Positions 1 to 9,718 of a stretch of DNA of 26,186 nt are shown piece after piece. The position numbers and the translations under genes were made by a program. The notes under the pieces are model-generated. The model did no database searches. It was not told the origin of the DNA and worked only from the letters and a program-made list of their open reading frames with translations. Each line of letters begins with the position of its first letter. The first letter of the stretch is position 1. This stretch comes from Nemertoderma westbladi (Eukaryota; Xenacoelomorpha; Nemertodermatida; Nemertodermatidae): the NCBI GenBank assembly GCA_032718475.1, contig JAUCBJ010002473.1:1-26186 (forward strand), written 5' to 3'.

Positions 1-1810
1 ACAATCCAGCCTACAAATATTTGAGTAATAACTATTACGGTACCTGAACAGACCACACAAACAAACACAGGCTAAAACACTGGCAGACTACGATCAAGCC
101 TAAATAAACTACAGTATATGCAGACTCTGAAACTGTTAGTTAGTATGCGTTCTAACACGGTAGTACGACTTATTCTTTAAGAGGGGATTGACCTTACCGC
201 ATATGGCTGCCCCAACTTACTAACGGCACTTTATCAGACAAACTCTACACACGCCGTAATCTCTCCAAACTCAACAACAGTCAGACAGCAGCTCAGCCTA
301 CAATTATCTGAACAATCTGAGCAGACTTACACGTCTTCAGCTCAATATTAACTTACTAGGAAATAAAACCGACAGAAATAAGTAGAATCTCAATAAAAAT
401 TCAGGGCTGCAGTCCCTGATTAAGTACTAAGACCTACCGGTATACAATAATCAAAATCGAATAATACTAAATGTACTTGTACAGCAGTACCGGTACCGGT
501 GATGACAGTTAGGCCTACTGACCTACAGAAGTACCGGTTCAGTTTTACCAGTCACTACGGTATTTTGCAACCTTATTGCCTACTGCAATAAGATTACAAA
601 CTGTTACTGTTCGCGCTTTTGAAGACCTTTAGCAGTTTAACCTGCCAAAATTTATATGTCTTTTAGTTAATTAAAACACCTTTAGCATACGACAGTATTT
701 TATGCTAATAAACAAAACATTACCCGAAGTCAGCCCATGCGCGATCATTCACCCGATGGATCTACACCCGGGAGGCTGAATTCGGCTGCTTAAATTGTAT
801 TATTGCAGTGTAAGGTTGCAGCGTAAACTTACTGTATTATTCGATAGATCGTTAATAATTAATCTCTGACAGATATTATTGGCTTTCGGGAAATATTAAC
901 AGTTCCTTTAGGACGTGGCGCTTTATCTATTTAAACAGAACTAAGACTTATACTAAAACGCAACGATACCGCTTATGATTAAAGTATAAAGCGTATTCTT
1001 TAGGAAATACTTTGTTACCAATCACAATCATACACACTATTCTGCCGACCGTCAGTATATTTGATCACACATAAAGAGAGCAGTAATTGACTCATGTAGT
1101 GTCTGCTAAATAACATTAGATTCAATACACACCACATTGATATAAATCGCAATTGTTATGTATAGCAGGTCTCTCTAACCTGTAGTGTATCAAGAAAATT
1201 GGGAAATTTGGGTGATTTATCCGTATTATCCAAAGAGCATTATTTCCATCAACAAATAGGTACAATTAATAACTGACAGTAAATAACAGTACAAACAATA
1301 TGATTAATAGTGAGTTAAGATTGATTAGTTAAGTAAGTGAGTAGGTTTGTTAAGGTAACAGTTTATACTTTCGATAATTCAAGCAGTTTTACTAGAGTTC
1401 TTCCCAAAAAGCCGGTGTTATGGCGAAAATGGGAACACAACAACAGAATCATATAAAATCATATGACTACTACCACTATACGAGTATACCAAAAACTCTT
1501 ATTCCACGAAGCCCCGTTCAACACAGAGGATGAGCATAGAGATAGGAAATTCAGTTCAGTAGCGCTGGGATAGGTCGAAATCAACGCCTACGCAAATTCT
1601 ATTGGCCGACACGAACAGCAAGGCTAAGGCAACCTCTCTAAGCTAGTTGGCCGATTAAACTGAGCCCAGATATCTCCGTACAGCACATCAGCCAATAAGC
1701 TGGTAGCTTGCACTATTTTAGTTATAAATCCCTTTGAGAGTATTTTAGCGACTGGGGGGGAACTGGCCAGCAAAGGCAAACGTATCAGTTATCCCACAAA
1801 AGCTTTTACA
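1..1810. other. AT-rich sequence without recognised feature
   Basis: No open frame with coding character, no tandem array and no RNA gene could be recognised. The stretch has several copies of the short palindromic word TACCGGTA/ACCGGT between about 435 and 540. A short G run occurs near 1755. It ends where the 31-bp minisatellite begins. Confidence 0.6.
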
Positions 1811-4283
1811 CCTCCCGTGGCTACATGTTGTTCATATAGTTCCGCCCGTGGCTACATTTTGTTCTTATAGTTCTGCCCGTGGCTACATTTTGTTCATATA
1901 GTTCCGCCCGTGGCTACATTTTGTTCATATAGTTCCGCCCGCGGCTACATGTTGTTCATATAGTTCCGCCCGTGGCTACATTTTGTTCTTCTAGTTCCGC
2001 CCGTGGCTACATTTTGTTCTTATAGGTCCGCCCGTGGCTACATTTTGTTCATATAGTTCCGCCCGTGTCTACATTTTGTTATAGTTCCGCCCGTGGCTAC
2101 ATTTTGTTCATATAGTTCCGCCAGTAGCTACATTTTGTTCTTATAGTTTCGGCAGTAGCTACATTTTGTTTTAATAGTTCTGCCCGTGGCTACACTTTGT
2201 TCTTATAGTTCCGCCCGTGGCTACATTTTATTCTTATAGTTCCGCCCGTGGATACATTTTGGTCATATAGTTCCGCCCGTGGCTACATTATGTTTTATTA
2301 GTTCCGCCCGTGGCTACATTATGTTTTATTAGTTCCGCCCGTGGCTACATTATGTTTTAATAGTTCCGCCCGTGCCTACATTTTGTTTTAATAGTTCTGC
2401 CCGTGGCTACACTTTGTTCTTATAGTTCCGCCCGTGGCTACATTTTGTTCTTATAGTTCCGCGCGTGGATACATTTTGGTCATATAGTTCCGCCCGTGGC
2501 TACATTATGTTTTAATAGTTCCGCCCGTGGCTACATTATGTTTTAATAGTTCCGCCCGTGGCTACATTTTGTTTTAATAGTTCTGCCTGTGGCTACACTT
2601 TGTTCTTATAGTTCCGCCCGTGGCTACATTTTGTTCTTATAGTTCCGCCCGTGGATACATTTTGGTCATATAGTTCCGCCCGTGGCTACATTATGTTTTA
2701 ATAGTTCCGCCCGTGGCTACATTATGTTTTAATAGTTCCGCCCGTGGCTACATTATGTTTTAATAGTTCCGCCCGTGGCTACATTTTGTTTTAATAGTTC
2801 TGCCCGTGGCTACACTTTGTTCTTATAGTTACACCCGTGGCTACATTTTGGTCATATAGTCCCGCCCGTGGCTACATTATGTTTTAATAGTTCCGCCCGT
2901 GGCTACATTTTGTTTTAATAGTTCTGCCCGTGGCTACATTTTGTTCTTATAGTTCCGCCCGTGGATACATTTTGGTCATATAGTTCCGCCCGTGGCTACA
3001 TTATGTTTTAATAGTTCCGCCCGTGGCTACATTTTGTTTTAATAGTTCTGCCCGTGGCTACACTTTGTTCTTATAGTTCCGCCCGTGGCTACATTTTGTT
3101 CTTATAGTTCCGCCCGTGGATACATTTTGGTCATATAGTTCCGCCCGTGGCTACATTATGTTTTAATAGTTCCGCCCGTGGCTACATTATGTTTTAATAG
3201 TTCCGCCCGTGGCTACATTATGTTTTAATAGTTCCGCCAGTGGCTACATTTTGTTTTAATAGTTCTGCCCGTGGCTACACTTTGTTCTTATAGTTCCGCC
3301 CGTGGCTACATTTTGTTTTTATAGTTCCGCCCGTGGATACATTTTGGTCATATAGTTCCGCCCGTGGCTACATTATGTTTTAATAGTTCCGCCCGTGGCT
3401 ACATTATGTTTTAATAGTTCCGCCCGTGGCTACATTATGTTTTAATAGTTCCGCCCGTGGCTACATTATGTTTTAATAGTTCCGCCCGTGGCTACATTAT
3501 GTTTTAATAGTTCCGCCCGTGGCTACATTTTGTCCTTAAAGTTCCGCCCTTGGCTACACTTTGTTCTTAAAGTTCCGCCCTTGGCTACATTAAGTTTTAA
3601 TAGTTCCGCCCGTGGCTACATTTTGTTTTAATAGTTCCGCCCGTGGATACATTTTGTTCTTGTAGTTCCGCCCGTGGCTACATTTCGTTCTTATAGTTAC
3701 GCCCGTGGCTACATTTTGTTCTTATAGTTCCGCCCGTGGCTACATTTTGTTCTTATAGTTCCGCCCGTGGCTACATTTTGTTTTAATAGTTCCTCCCGTG
3801 GCTACATTTTGTTCTTGAAGTTCCGCCCGTGGCTACATTTTGTTCTTAAAGTTCCGCCCTTGGCTACACTTAGTTCTTAAAGTTCCGCCCTTGGCTACAC
3901 TTAGTTCTTAAAGTTCCGCCCGTGGCTACATTTTGTTCATATAGTTCCGCCCGTGGCTACATTTTGTTCATATAGTTCCGCCCGTGGCTACATTTTGGTC
4001 ATATAGTTCCGCCCGTGGCTACATTTTGGTCATATAGTTCCGCCCGTGGCTACATTTTGGTCATATAGTTCCGCCCGTGGCTACATTTTGGTCATATAGT
4101 TCCGCCCGTGGCTACATTTTGGTCATATAGTTCCGCCCGTGGCTACATTTTGGTCATATAGTTCCGCCCGTGGCTACATTTTGGTCATATAGTTCCGCCC
4201 GTGACTACATTTTGGTCATATAGTTCCGCCCGTGGCTACATTTGGTCATATAGTTCCGCCCGTGACTACATTTTGGTCATATT
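1811..4283. repeat. 31-bp minisatellite array, about 80 copies
   Basis: The unit is 31 bp with core TTCCGCCCGTGGCTACATTT followed by a variable tail such as TGTTCATATAG, TGTTTTAATAG or TGGTCATATAG. The period is strictly 31: 'agttccgccc' at 1931 recurs at 1962, and diagnostic variants farther on are separated by exact multiples of 31. At least four monomer types exist: TTCTGCC...CACTTTG, GTGGATACATTTTGG, CATTATGTTTTAATAG, and the plain form. In the middle of the array they occur in a repeating order, giving higher-order repeats. The last 300 bp are nearly homogeneous CATTTTGGTCATATAG monomers. No sustained open frame crosses it, so it is satellite DNA, not a coding repeat. Confidence 0.97.
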
Positions 4284-4581
4284 ATTAATATTTAATGTTA
4301 GAGAACTTCCGGAGATATATGAAAATACAAAGGTTCAAGTTCCATCCAAATACTAGAACGATATTTTGTTTTTGAACAGCTTAAGTATGTTAACAGAATT
4401 TATAATGATAATTTTACGTCTCTGAAAATCCCGACATTACCAAACGTACTGAAATGTTATTGGTATTCTGGTCAGGGGGCATTCTTGTTGGTTCAATGGT
4501 CACTATATAATAATCCTCAATGCCCTAGAATTTCGTAACCTCTCGCTCTGTAATTTAATATAGTGCTTGATTACAAGAATT
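4284..4581. other. Unassigned AT-rich spacer
   Basis: Lies between the end of the minisatellite and the MITE. No gene, RNA or repeat was recognised in it. Confidence 0.5.
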
Positions 4582-4583
4582 TA

Positions 4584-4780
4584 AACGCTACGCCGACAAC
4601 CGACAACCAACGCCGACAACCATTATTAATGCTAATTAATCTTATTTATTATTTGAGGGAAAGGAACAGGTTACAGTGGAAGGTTATTCTAACCAAAACA
4701 ATACACGAGAGTCACAAACTCAGGTTACAATTTCATATTTGATGTTGTCGGCAGTGGTTGTCGGTTGTCGGTGTAGCGTT
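4584..4780. mobile_element. 197-bp MITE with 37-bp TIRs, TA target duplication
   Basis: The left end begins AACGCTACGCCGACAACCGA and the reverse complement of the right end begins AACGCTACACCGACAACCGA. The two ends stay aligned for about 37 bp (4584-4620 and 4744-4780) with three mismatches. The arms contain repeats of the word CGACAACC. TA dinucleotides flank both ends (4582-4583 and 4781-4782), as expected for a Tc1/mariner-type target duplication. The interior is AT-rich and non-coding, so it is a non-autonomous element. Assignment to the Tc1/mariner superfamily rests only on the TA flank and is an inference. Confidence 0.85.
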
Positions 4781-4800
4781 TATACCCCTTGAAAGTTGAG

Positions 4801-5127
4801 TTAATCTAATTTAAAAATTATCAACAAACGCGATAAAGCAAAAAAAAAACAGTGTAGGCCCTATAGCAGAATGTTGATGCCAAAAGATGCGGAATAAAAT
4901 ACGGCAACAGAAATGTTCATTGGATTGTAAACATGTCATCTTGGTAGATAATAATGCCGTTAACGGATAAACCCTCCCCCAAACTGTAAACACCCACCCA
5001 CCAAATACGGTACACGTACTACTTTCTTTAATTTCAAATCAACCAATAAAAAAATAATTTTAGAAATTCAACTGGGTATATAAATTAAGCTAAAGATTAT
5101 TTTCTGTTATGATAGAAACACGATTCG
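4801..5127 (+). repeat. Promoter-like repeat module, copy A
   Basis: Clearly similar along most of its length to 24234-24560 in the GALK2 intron. Shared words in order are ATCAACAAACGCGATAAAGC, ATACGGCAACA, GTTAACGGATAAACC, TTTCAAATCAACCA, and a TATATAAA box. The right third is also shared with 21430-21610. It lies directly upstream of the 289-codon ORF. Inside it, CCAAT (5043-5047) lies 34 bp upstream of the TATA box (5077). The upstream CCAAT seen in the other two copies is lost here. Confidence 0.85.
5077..5085 (+). promoter_or_regulatory. TATA box upstream of the 289-codon ORF
   Basis: TATATAAAT, with CCAAT at 5043-5047. It is 130 bp upstream of the ATG at 5215, so a start site about 30 bp downstream of the box would leave a 5' leader of roughly 100 nt. 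The same arrangement of boxes is conserved in two other copies of the module, which supports function at least in the ancestral copy. Use of this promoter is inferred, not shown. Confidence 0.55.
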
Positions 5128-5200
5128 ATTCAGGTCAATCAAAATCAGTAACTAATGTAGATTAGCATAATTAATAATTTAATTTAATTACTTTAAAATA

Positions 5201-5254
5201 ATGAAATTGATAAAATGGCTACTGAAGGTGAAGAAGTTGAGATATCTACTTTGA
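5201..5254 (+). other. Overlapping upstream ORF (uORF)
   Basis: An ATG at 5201 with A at -3 opens a 17-codon frame that ends in TGA at 5252-5254. It overlaps the start of the main ORF (5215) in another frame. If the leader begins near the TATA box, scanning ribosomes would meet this ATG first, which could reduce translation of the main ORF. Confidence 0.4.
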
Positions 5255-6084
5255 ATGAGGAGAGTGACGTGGAAGAAAATTCTCCCAGCCCTTCTACAGA
5301 GGGTGAAGAACTCCCTGACAATGTAGCACGATTTGAAGAGACTACAAAGACAGAACCAGAAGCACCGGGCATTAGGGAGAAGGATGTAAAAGTAAAGGAA
5401 AGTGCCAATGACATGAATGGAAATGTTAAAAATGGAAGGAAATCCATTGGCTCGAAAGATCTGTCGTTTGATACAAGAAAAAAGTCATCCATCTCATCCC
5501 CAGGGACGGTACCTCGTCAAAGTGTGGCAACTCGACAAACTGTACTCTCGCGGACATCCAGAGCATTGCCAACGCCAGACGGTGTTGAGAAAGTCAAGAC
5601 CAAGAAATCGGACTTGGAAAATACGAAAGAACAAAGAATCAGACAACTCCATAATGAGCGAAAAAGTGAACTCACAAGGCGAAAGAAAGCTGATGAACAA
5701 CGACTCTTATCCGACGACGAAAGGGCCATGAAGGATATCGACTACCAGAATTCACTTAATGAATTAGGTGCCGATCCTCTCTGTTATTATGCAAATGAAA
5801 GTAAGGAACATGAGGAAGATCTTGAACTGAAACCTCCCGGTGATGAGGAAGTAAAGCGTAAAGGTGACATTAGTCGGTTACATCAGAGGAATAAAGCGTA
5901 TCGATACGGGATTCCGAAGGCAAAGCCGAGCCCAAGTCGTGACACAAAATTACTACAACGTGTAGAAGGTAATAGAGGAGAAACTACTTGGGAACCACAA
6001 CAAACTGAACCGAAGACAAACAAAGAACGACGATCGCGACCAAATATTGACAATGTCTTTGAGAAACTAATGAAAAAAAAGTAA
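5215..6084 (+). CDS. Intronless 289-aa charged, disordered protein, function unknown
   Basis: The family is not recognised. The ATG at 5215 has a good animal initiation context (AAAATGG), and the frame is open for 289 codons to TAA. No signal peptide or membrane segment is visible. Residues 1-60 are acidic (EGEEVEI..., DVEENSPSPSTEGEE). Residues 60-130 are rich in Ser, Thr, Lys and Arg and look disordered. Residues 131-175 (NTKEQRIRQLHNERKSEL...) are highly charged and probably helical. Residues 175-200 form a more ordered-looking segment with aromatic residues (YQNSLNELGADPLCYYANES). The C-terminus is basic and ends in NVFEKLMKKK. A TATA/CCAAT promoter module lies just upstream. ATTAAA at 6240-6245 and AATAAA at 6485-6490 are possible polyadenylation signals. 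A single exon in a genome with introns suggests a retrocopy or a lineage-specific gene. It could also be one long exon of a larger gene. Length and uniform coding character make a chance ORF unlikely. Confidence 0.75.
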   Translation: MATEGEEVEISTLNEESDVEENSPSPSTEGEELPDNVARFEETTKTEPEAPGIREKDVKVKESANDMNGNVKNGRKSIGSKDLSFDTRKKSSISSPGTVPRQSVATRQTVLSRTSRALPTPDGVEKVKTKKSDLENTKEQRIRQLHNERKSELTRRKKADEQRLLSDDERAMKDIDYQNSLNELGADPLCYYANESKEHEEDLELKPPGDEEVKRKGDISRLHQRNKAYRYGIPKAKPSPSRDTKLLQRVEGNRGETTWEPQQTEPKTNKERRSRPNIDNVFEKLMKKK

Positions 6085-6510
6085 TTTCTTATTTTCAAAC
6101 TGGTTTTCATGTGTATATCATGAGTTGGATTTGCGAATGCTACACCCCTGGGCTGAACTGACTTTTAGTCGAAAATATTTCCCCAGACATTTTGACAAGT
6201 TTTTGAATTCCATTCCACTTTGATTATGAAAAAAATGTAATTAAAAAAATCTATTCTCTAAGAAGTAAAGTGACATGCACTTTAGTAAATACAACACTTA
6301 AAATGCATATTTATGAATTTTTTCTTTTTCATAATTTCCTGGTAAATTAGACTCGTAGCAACTACTAGGCCAACCACAGACAATATAAACCTCATAGCAA
6401 ATCTATGAGTGCCCTTGGGGTCTCTGGGCTATATAGGCGTATCACAATCTGACTGCAAATGTATTAAAAATAGTGATAGATAGTAATAAATAATAGTAAT
6501 AATCCGGGCC
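6085..6510. other. 3' flank of the 289-codon ORF, AT-rich
   Basis: Holds the two candidate polyadenylation signals (ATTAAA 6240-6245, AATAAA 6485-6490). No other feature was recognised. Confidence 0.4.
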
Positions 6511-6770
6511 AGGGCGAGTGTGAATATAACTACGATTAATCGTAAATATATTTACGAACGATATTGTTCGTAAAAACAAAATATTTTTACTGCACTGTGA
6601 ATAAAAGCATTTACGATTAATCGTAGTATTTTTACGATTAATCGTACTTTATGACGAAAATTAAAATATGCTCATGTGAATAAAATTTTACGAACGATCG
6701 TTGTCGTAAATATTGATCGTACGTATTAGAAATCGTTCGTATATTTACGGCAACTCACATGTGCCGTAGC
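6511..6770. repeat. Palindrome-rich interspersed repeat
   Basis: Contains three perfect copies of the 14-bp palindrome TACGATTAATCGTA (6531-6544, 6612-6625, 6633-6646). It also has related hairpins built on ACGAAC...GTTCGT (about 6551-6573) and ACGAACGATCGTTGTCGTA (about 6690). The word TGTGAATA recurs before the palindromes (near 6520, 6597 and 6675). The edges carry GTGTGAAT on the left and CTCACAT on the right in inverted relation, which suggests a small inverted-repeat element. No target duplication was identified. Confidence 0.6.
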
Positions 6771-7267
6771 TTAACTAAAGCAAAGTAATAAAGTAAATAT
6801 AGCTAAATATTAATATGTTTTCAGTATGTTTAGGCAGTTCCGTATGTGTGGCTATTTTTGTCTTTTTTAAGCAAGTTTAGCTTTTTTATGGTAATTTCTA
6901 CAACAATTTATTAATCATTGGGAAATAATTTTTTTTAATTAAGTAATAAAGTAACATTATTTTACTTATTTTACATTTTATTTTACATATTTTCCCATGT
7001 AATAAATAATTATTTTAATTTTTCATTCAATTTTTCATTCAATTGCGGGGTAGCGGCGAAACCCCTGTAAATAGAGTTGTAGCTTGGTGGTGTGCTTCCT
7101 TCGTGCCAGACATTATTATCGGTAACCAACTACCTAGACTCAAGACTGGCAGTTTTGCATTCAACATTTTGATAAAAAAAATCAACCAAAATGGTCACAC
7201 TATGCCTACTGGTATCCGGCGTGTAATCCCTGGCCTAGCGGCCGAAGAAAATTTACTTTTACTTTTT
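6771..7267. other. Spacer without recognised gene
   Basis: Strongly AT-rich to about 7040, then more mixed up to the left arm of the large inverted repeat. The 85-codon frame at 7043-7300 has no recognisable domain and runs into the repeat arm. Confidence 0.45.
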
Positions 7268-7806
7268 AACCGTCTGCAGTTCTATGGCCTGCCGCTATAG
7301 GGCGTATTATCTGAAAATTAACATCTTCTCTAACTTTGTTATTTTCATTCCGATTAGGTTTAAACTCGGTAGGCATCTACTACGGCATAGGCCATATCTT
7401 TTACGGAGTCGCAGAGTAGTCTGAACTTCCCCAGTCTGCCGCTAGAGGTTGTATTATTTGAAAATTAACATCTTCTCTAACTTTGTTATTTACAATCCGC
7501 AAAACTATGAAGCTATATTGCTTAAGAGTTCTGAGGGGCGAGCCATGGGGCAAGATGTTTGAGACTTATTTAGATATATTATTACTTAATTTTGTCCCAC
7601 CCAGTCGGTATCTATTACATATTTACAATATAGGCTATATCTTTTGCGGAGTCACAGAGTAGTCTGAAGTTCCCCAGTCTGCCGCTAGAGGGCGAAATGT
7701 CTCAAGTGAAAATCATACAGTAGCTATGAATTGGGTACTAGGCAATAATACTGCAATTTGTATAGTTAGGCCTATTGCTGACCGAACGAAAACTGCCCTG
7801 ATCTAT

Positions 7807-7880
7807 GCGGGGATCGAACCCACGACCTACGGGAGATGTGAATTCAACGCAACCACTACACCAAGGTGGAACAGTAACGT
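7807..7880 (-). repeat. tRNA-like sequence, SINE-type head
   Basis: On the minus strand, a box A match TGGTGTAGTGG (7863 down to 7853) and a box B match GGTTCGATCCC (7820 down to 7810) are 43 nt apart, the normal spacing for a type-2 RNA polymerase III promoter. The T arm folds perfectly (GTGGG, loop TTCGATC, CCCGC; 7823-7807). A convincing acceptor stem and anticodon arm are not seen, so this is a tRNA-derived repeat or relic rather than a working tRNA gene. The corresponding place in the right arm (near 10983) lacks it. Confidence 0.65.
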
Positions 7881-7960
7881 TCGAATTTACTCGTTAACAT
7901 TCGAATTTGTAAGACTCTGATTTAATACCTGAGGCACTCCTAAATTCTCGAGTTTTAGGT

Positions 7961-8308
7961 CTGAGGCATAGACTATGCCTCATTGCCTCGCTGAGGCACA
8001 GACTATGCCTCAATGAGGCACAGACTATGCCGCACTGAGGCACAGACTATGCCTCACTGAGGCACTGAGGCATAGATTGTGCCTCACTGAGGCATAGACT
8101 ATGCCTCACTGAGGCACAGACTATGCCTCACTGAGGCACTGAGGCATAGACTGTGCCTCACTGAGGCATAGACTATGCCTCACTGAGGCATAGACTATGC
8201 CTCACTGAGGCATAGACTATGCCTCACTGAGGCACAGACTATGCCTCACTGAGGCATAGACTAGTGCCTCACTGAGGCATAGACTATGCCTCACTGACGC
8301 ATAGACTA
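7961..8308. repeat. 22-bp self-complementary tandem array, left arm
   Basis: The unit reads GAGGCATAGACTATGCCTC plus ACT. The first 19 bases form a palindrome with 9-bp arms around one base. Some units have ACTGTGCC or CACAGACTATG variants, and a few are truncated to CACTGAGG. The array is mirrored by 10651-10983 in the right arm. Confidence 0.95.
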
Positions 8309-8435
8309 AATAGCCGAGTTATATTGCATTACATGAACAATAAATTACAATATACAGTACGAGCAAAAAAGAGTTTGCAAGCACAGGTTCAAATCCAACT
8401 AAAGCTCTATATATTTTGCACTGAAATACATTTAT

Positions 8436-8651
8436 AATACTAATATAATTATTATGGATAAATACTCCTAATACTAATATAATTATTATGGATAAATACT
8501 CCTAATACTAATATAATTGTTATGGATAAATGCTGCTAATACTAATATAATTGTTATGGATAAATACTCCTAATACTAATATAATTGTTATGGATAAATA
8601 GTCCTAATACTAATATAATTATTATGGATAAATAGTCCTAATACTATTATG
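8436..8651. repeat. 34-bp AT-rich tandem repeat, six copies
   Basis: The unit starts AATACTAATATAATTATTAT and continues GGATAAATACTCCT. Six full copies run from 8436 to 8639 and are followed by a partial one. Variation is at single positions only (ATTATTATGG/ATTGTTATGG, ATACTCC/ATAGTCC). It lies directly inside the left arm of the large inverted repeat and downstream of the broken minus-strand frame. Confidence 0.93.
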
Positions 8652-8674
8652 AAAGGAACTCAAACAAACAAATG

Positions 8675-9718
8675 TCAATAGTGTCCTCCTACGCGGGTAT
8701 TTACTGAACGAGAGTTTTTTATCATAGGTCTTCGAAAATTAGTAAAAGCTGGTTGATTTTCTTTACTTTCATCTTCCTCATTACCCAACTGTTTCTTAAT
8801 TTTATTCAATTGTTCATTAATTTTAAGTAATTTACTTTTATTTCCCAGAACCTGTCTTAATATCTATCTCTTCTCTATTTTCTTCATTTTCTTCCATTTG
8901 TTTAATAAATTTCCGCATTTGATTTTTGTTTCCTAATATTTGTCTCAACATCTCTTCTTTATTTTCTTCATTCTCTTCTACATGTTTAATAAAATTCTGT
9001 AATTTAATTTTACTTCCTAGAACTTGGGTCAATGTCACCTCTTATTTTCTTCATTTTCCTTCAAATGTTTAATAATTTTCCGCAATTTATTCTTATTTCC
9101 AAGTAATTGTCTCAATATTTCCTCATTATCATCATTTTCATCCTCTTCTCCACTTTCCTGATCTTCACTTTCTTCACCCTCTTTCTGACCTTCACTTTCT
9201 TCATCCTCTTCCCCACCTTCACTCTCTTCATCCTCTTCCCCACCTTAACTTTCTTCATCCTCTTCCCCACCTTAACTTTCTTCATCCTCTTCCCCACCTT
9301 AACTTTTTTCATCCTCTTCCCCACCTTAACTTTCTTCATCCTCTTCCTGTTCTTCACTTTCTTCATTCTCTTCCTGACCTTCGCTTTCTTCACCCTCTTC
9401 CTGACCTTCACTTTCTTCGTCCTCTTCCTGGTCTTCACTTTCTTCGTTCTCAACCTCACTCTCTTCAACTTCATCCTGGCCATCACTATTTTCATTCTCC
9501 ATCTCATCGTCCTCTTCTTCTTCATCTTTCTCACTCAAGTTTTCTTCATTTTCTAAAGGTAACTCTTTTTGTATCCCTTTCAAAATATTCCTAACTTTAT
9601 GAAATTTATTTTCCATTGTCTGTTTTATCTTTAATATATCGCGCTCATCTCTCTTTTTCTTTTCATCTTCACTAAAAATATCTTCGGATTTTTAATATTT
9701 TTTTGGTAACGGATCCAT
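8675..9718 (-). pseudogene. Broken acidic, coiled-coil repeat protein gene
   Basis: The reading frame starts with ATG at 9718 (MDPLPKKY) and has a stop at codon 9 (TAA 9694-9692). An open stretch follows from 9616 with a hydrophilic start (KFHKVRNILKGIQKEL) and a long Glu/Asp-rich part. A 27-bp repeat (Glu-Ser-Glu-Gly-Gly-Glu-Glu-Asp-Glu type) carries the same GAA-to-TAA stop in four successive copies (9243-9330). Downstream come about four 28-residue units of the type LRQILGNKNQMRKFIKQMEE; hydrophobic residues at 3-4-3 spacing predict a coiled coil of four heptads per unit. Frameshifts near 9040 and 8865 interrupt it. The shifted frame continues to TGA at 8675-8677. Protein family and function are not recognised. 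It lies in the centre of the large inverted repeat and is presumably a gene of that element. Confidence 0.65.

Larger units (their letters stand above)
7268..8426 (+). repeat. Left arm of the large inverted repeat
   Basis: Inverted counterpart of 10539-11363. It is about 330 bp longer than the right arm because of a partial tandem duplication near 7290-7670 (AAAATTAACATCTTCTCTAA occurs twice; the ACGGAGTCGCAGAGTAGTCT block and its variant occur twice) and the tRNA-like sequence with its surroundings at about 7796-7960. Confidence 0.9.

Noticed and set aside
1811-4283. CRISPR-like array
   Set aside because: The repeats are contiguous with no unique spacers, and the organism is eukaryotic. The same applies to the other arrays.
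4811-4993. Minus-strand frame resembling the one at 24206-24469 (shared FFCFIAFVD)
   Set aside because: The resemblance comes from the duplicated promoter-like DNA module; the frames diverge quickly and have no coding character.
5193-5729. Antisense and alternative-frame ORFs over the 289-codon gene
   Set aside because: They lie within the coding region of 5215-6084 and are explained by its codon composition.
7043-7300. 85-codon plus-strand frame
   Set aside because: No domain or coding signature, and it ends inside the left inverted-repeat arm.
7807-7880. Functional tRNA gene
   Set aside because: Only the box A, box B and T arm are convincing. Acceptor and anticodon stems do not fold well, and the sequence sits in a repeat arm.
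9107-9556. Plus-strand 149-codon hydrophobic frame and minus-strand 140-codon Lys/Arg-rich frame
   Set aside because: Both are other-frame readings of the Glu-rich 27-bp repeats. The acidic frame joins the flanking finger-side and coiled-coil segments and is the likely ancestral one, although it now has stops.
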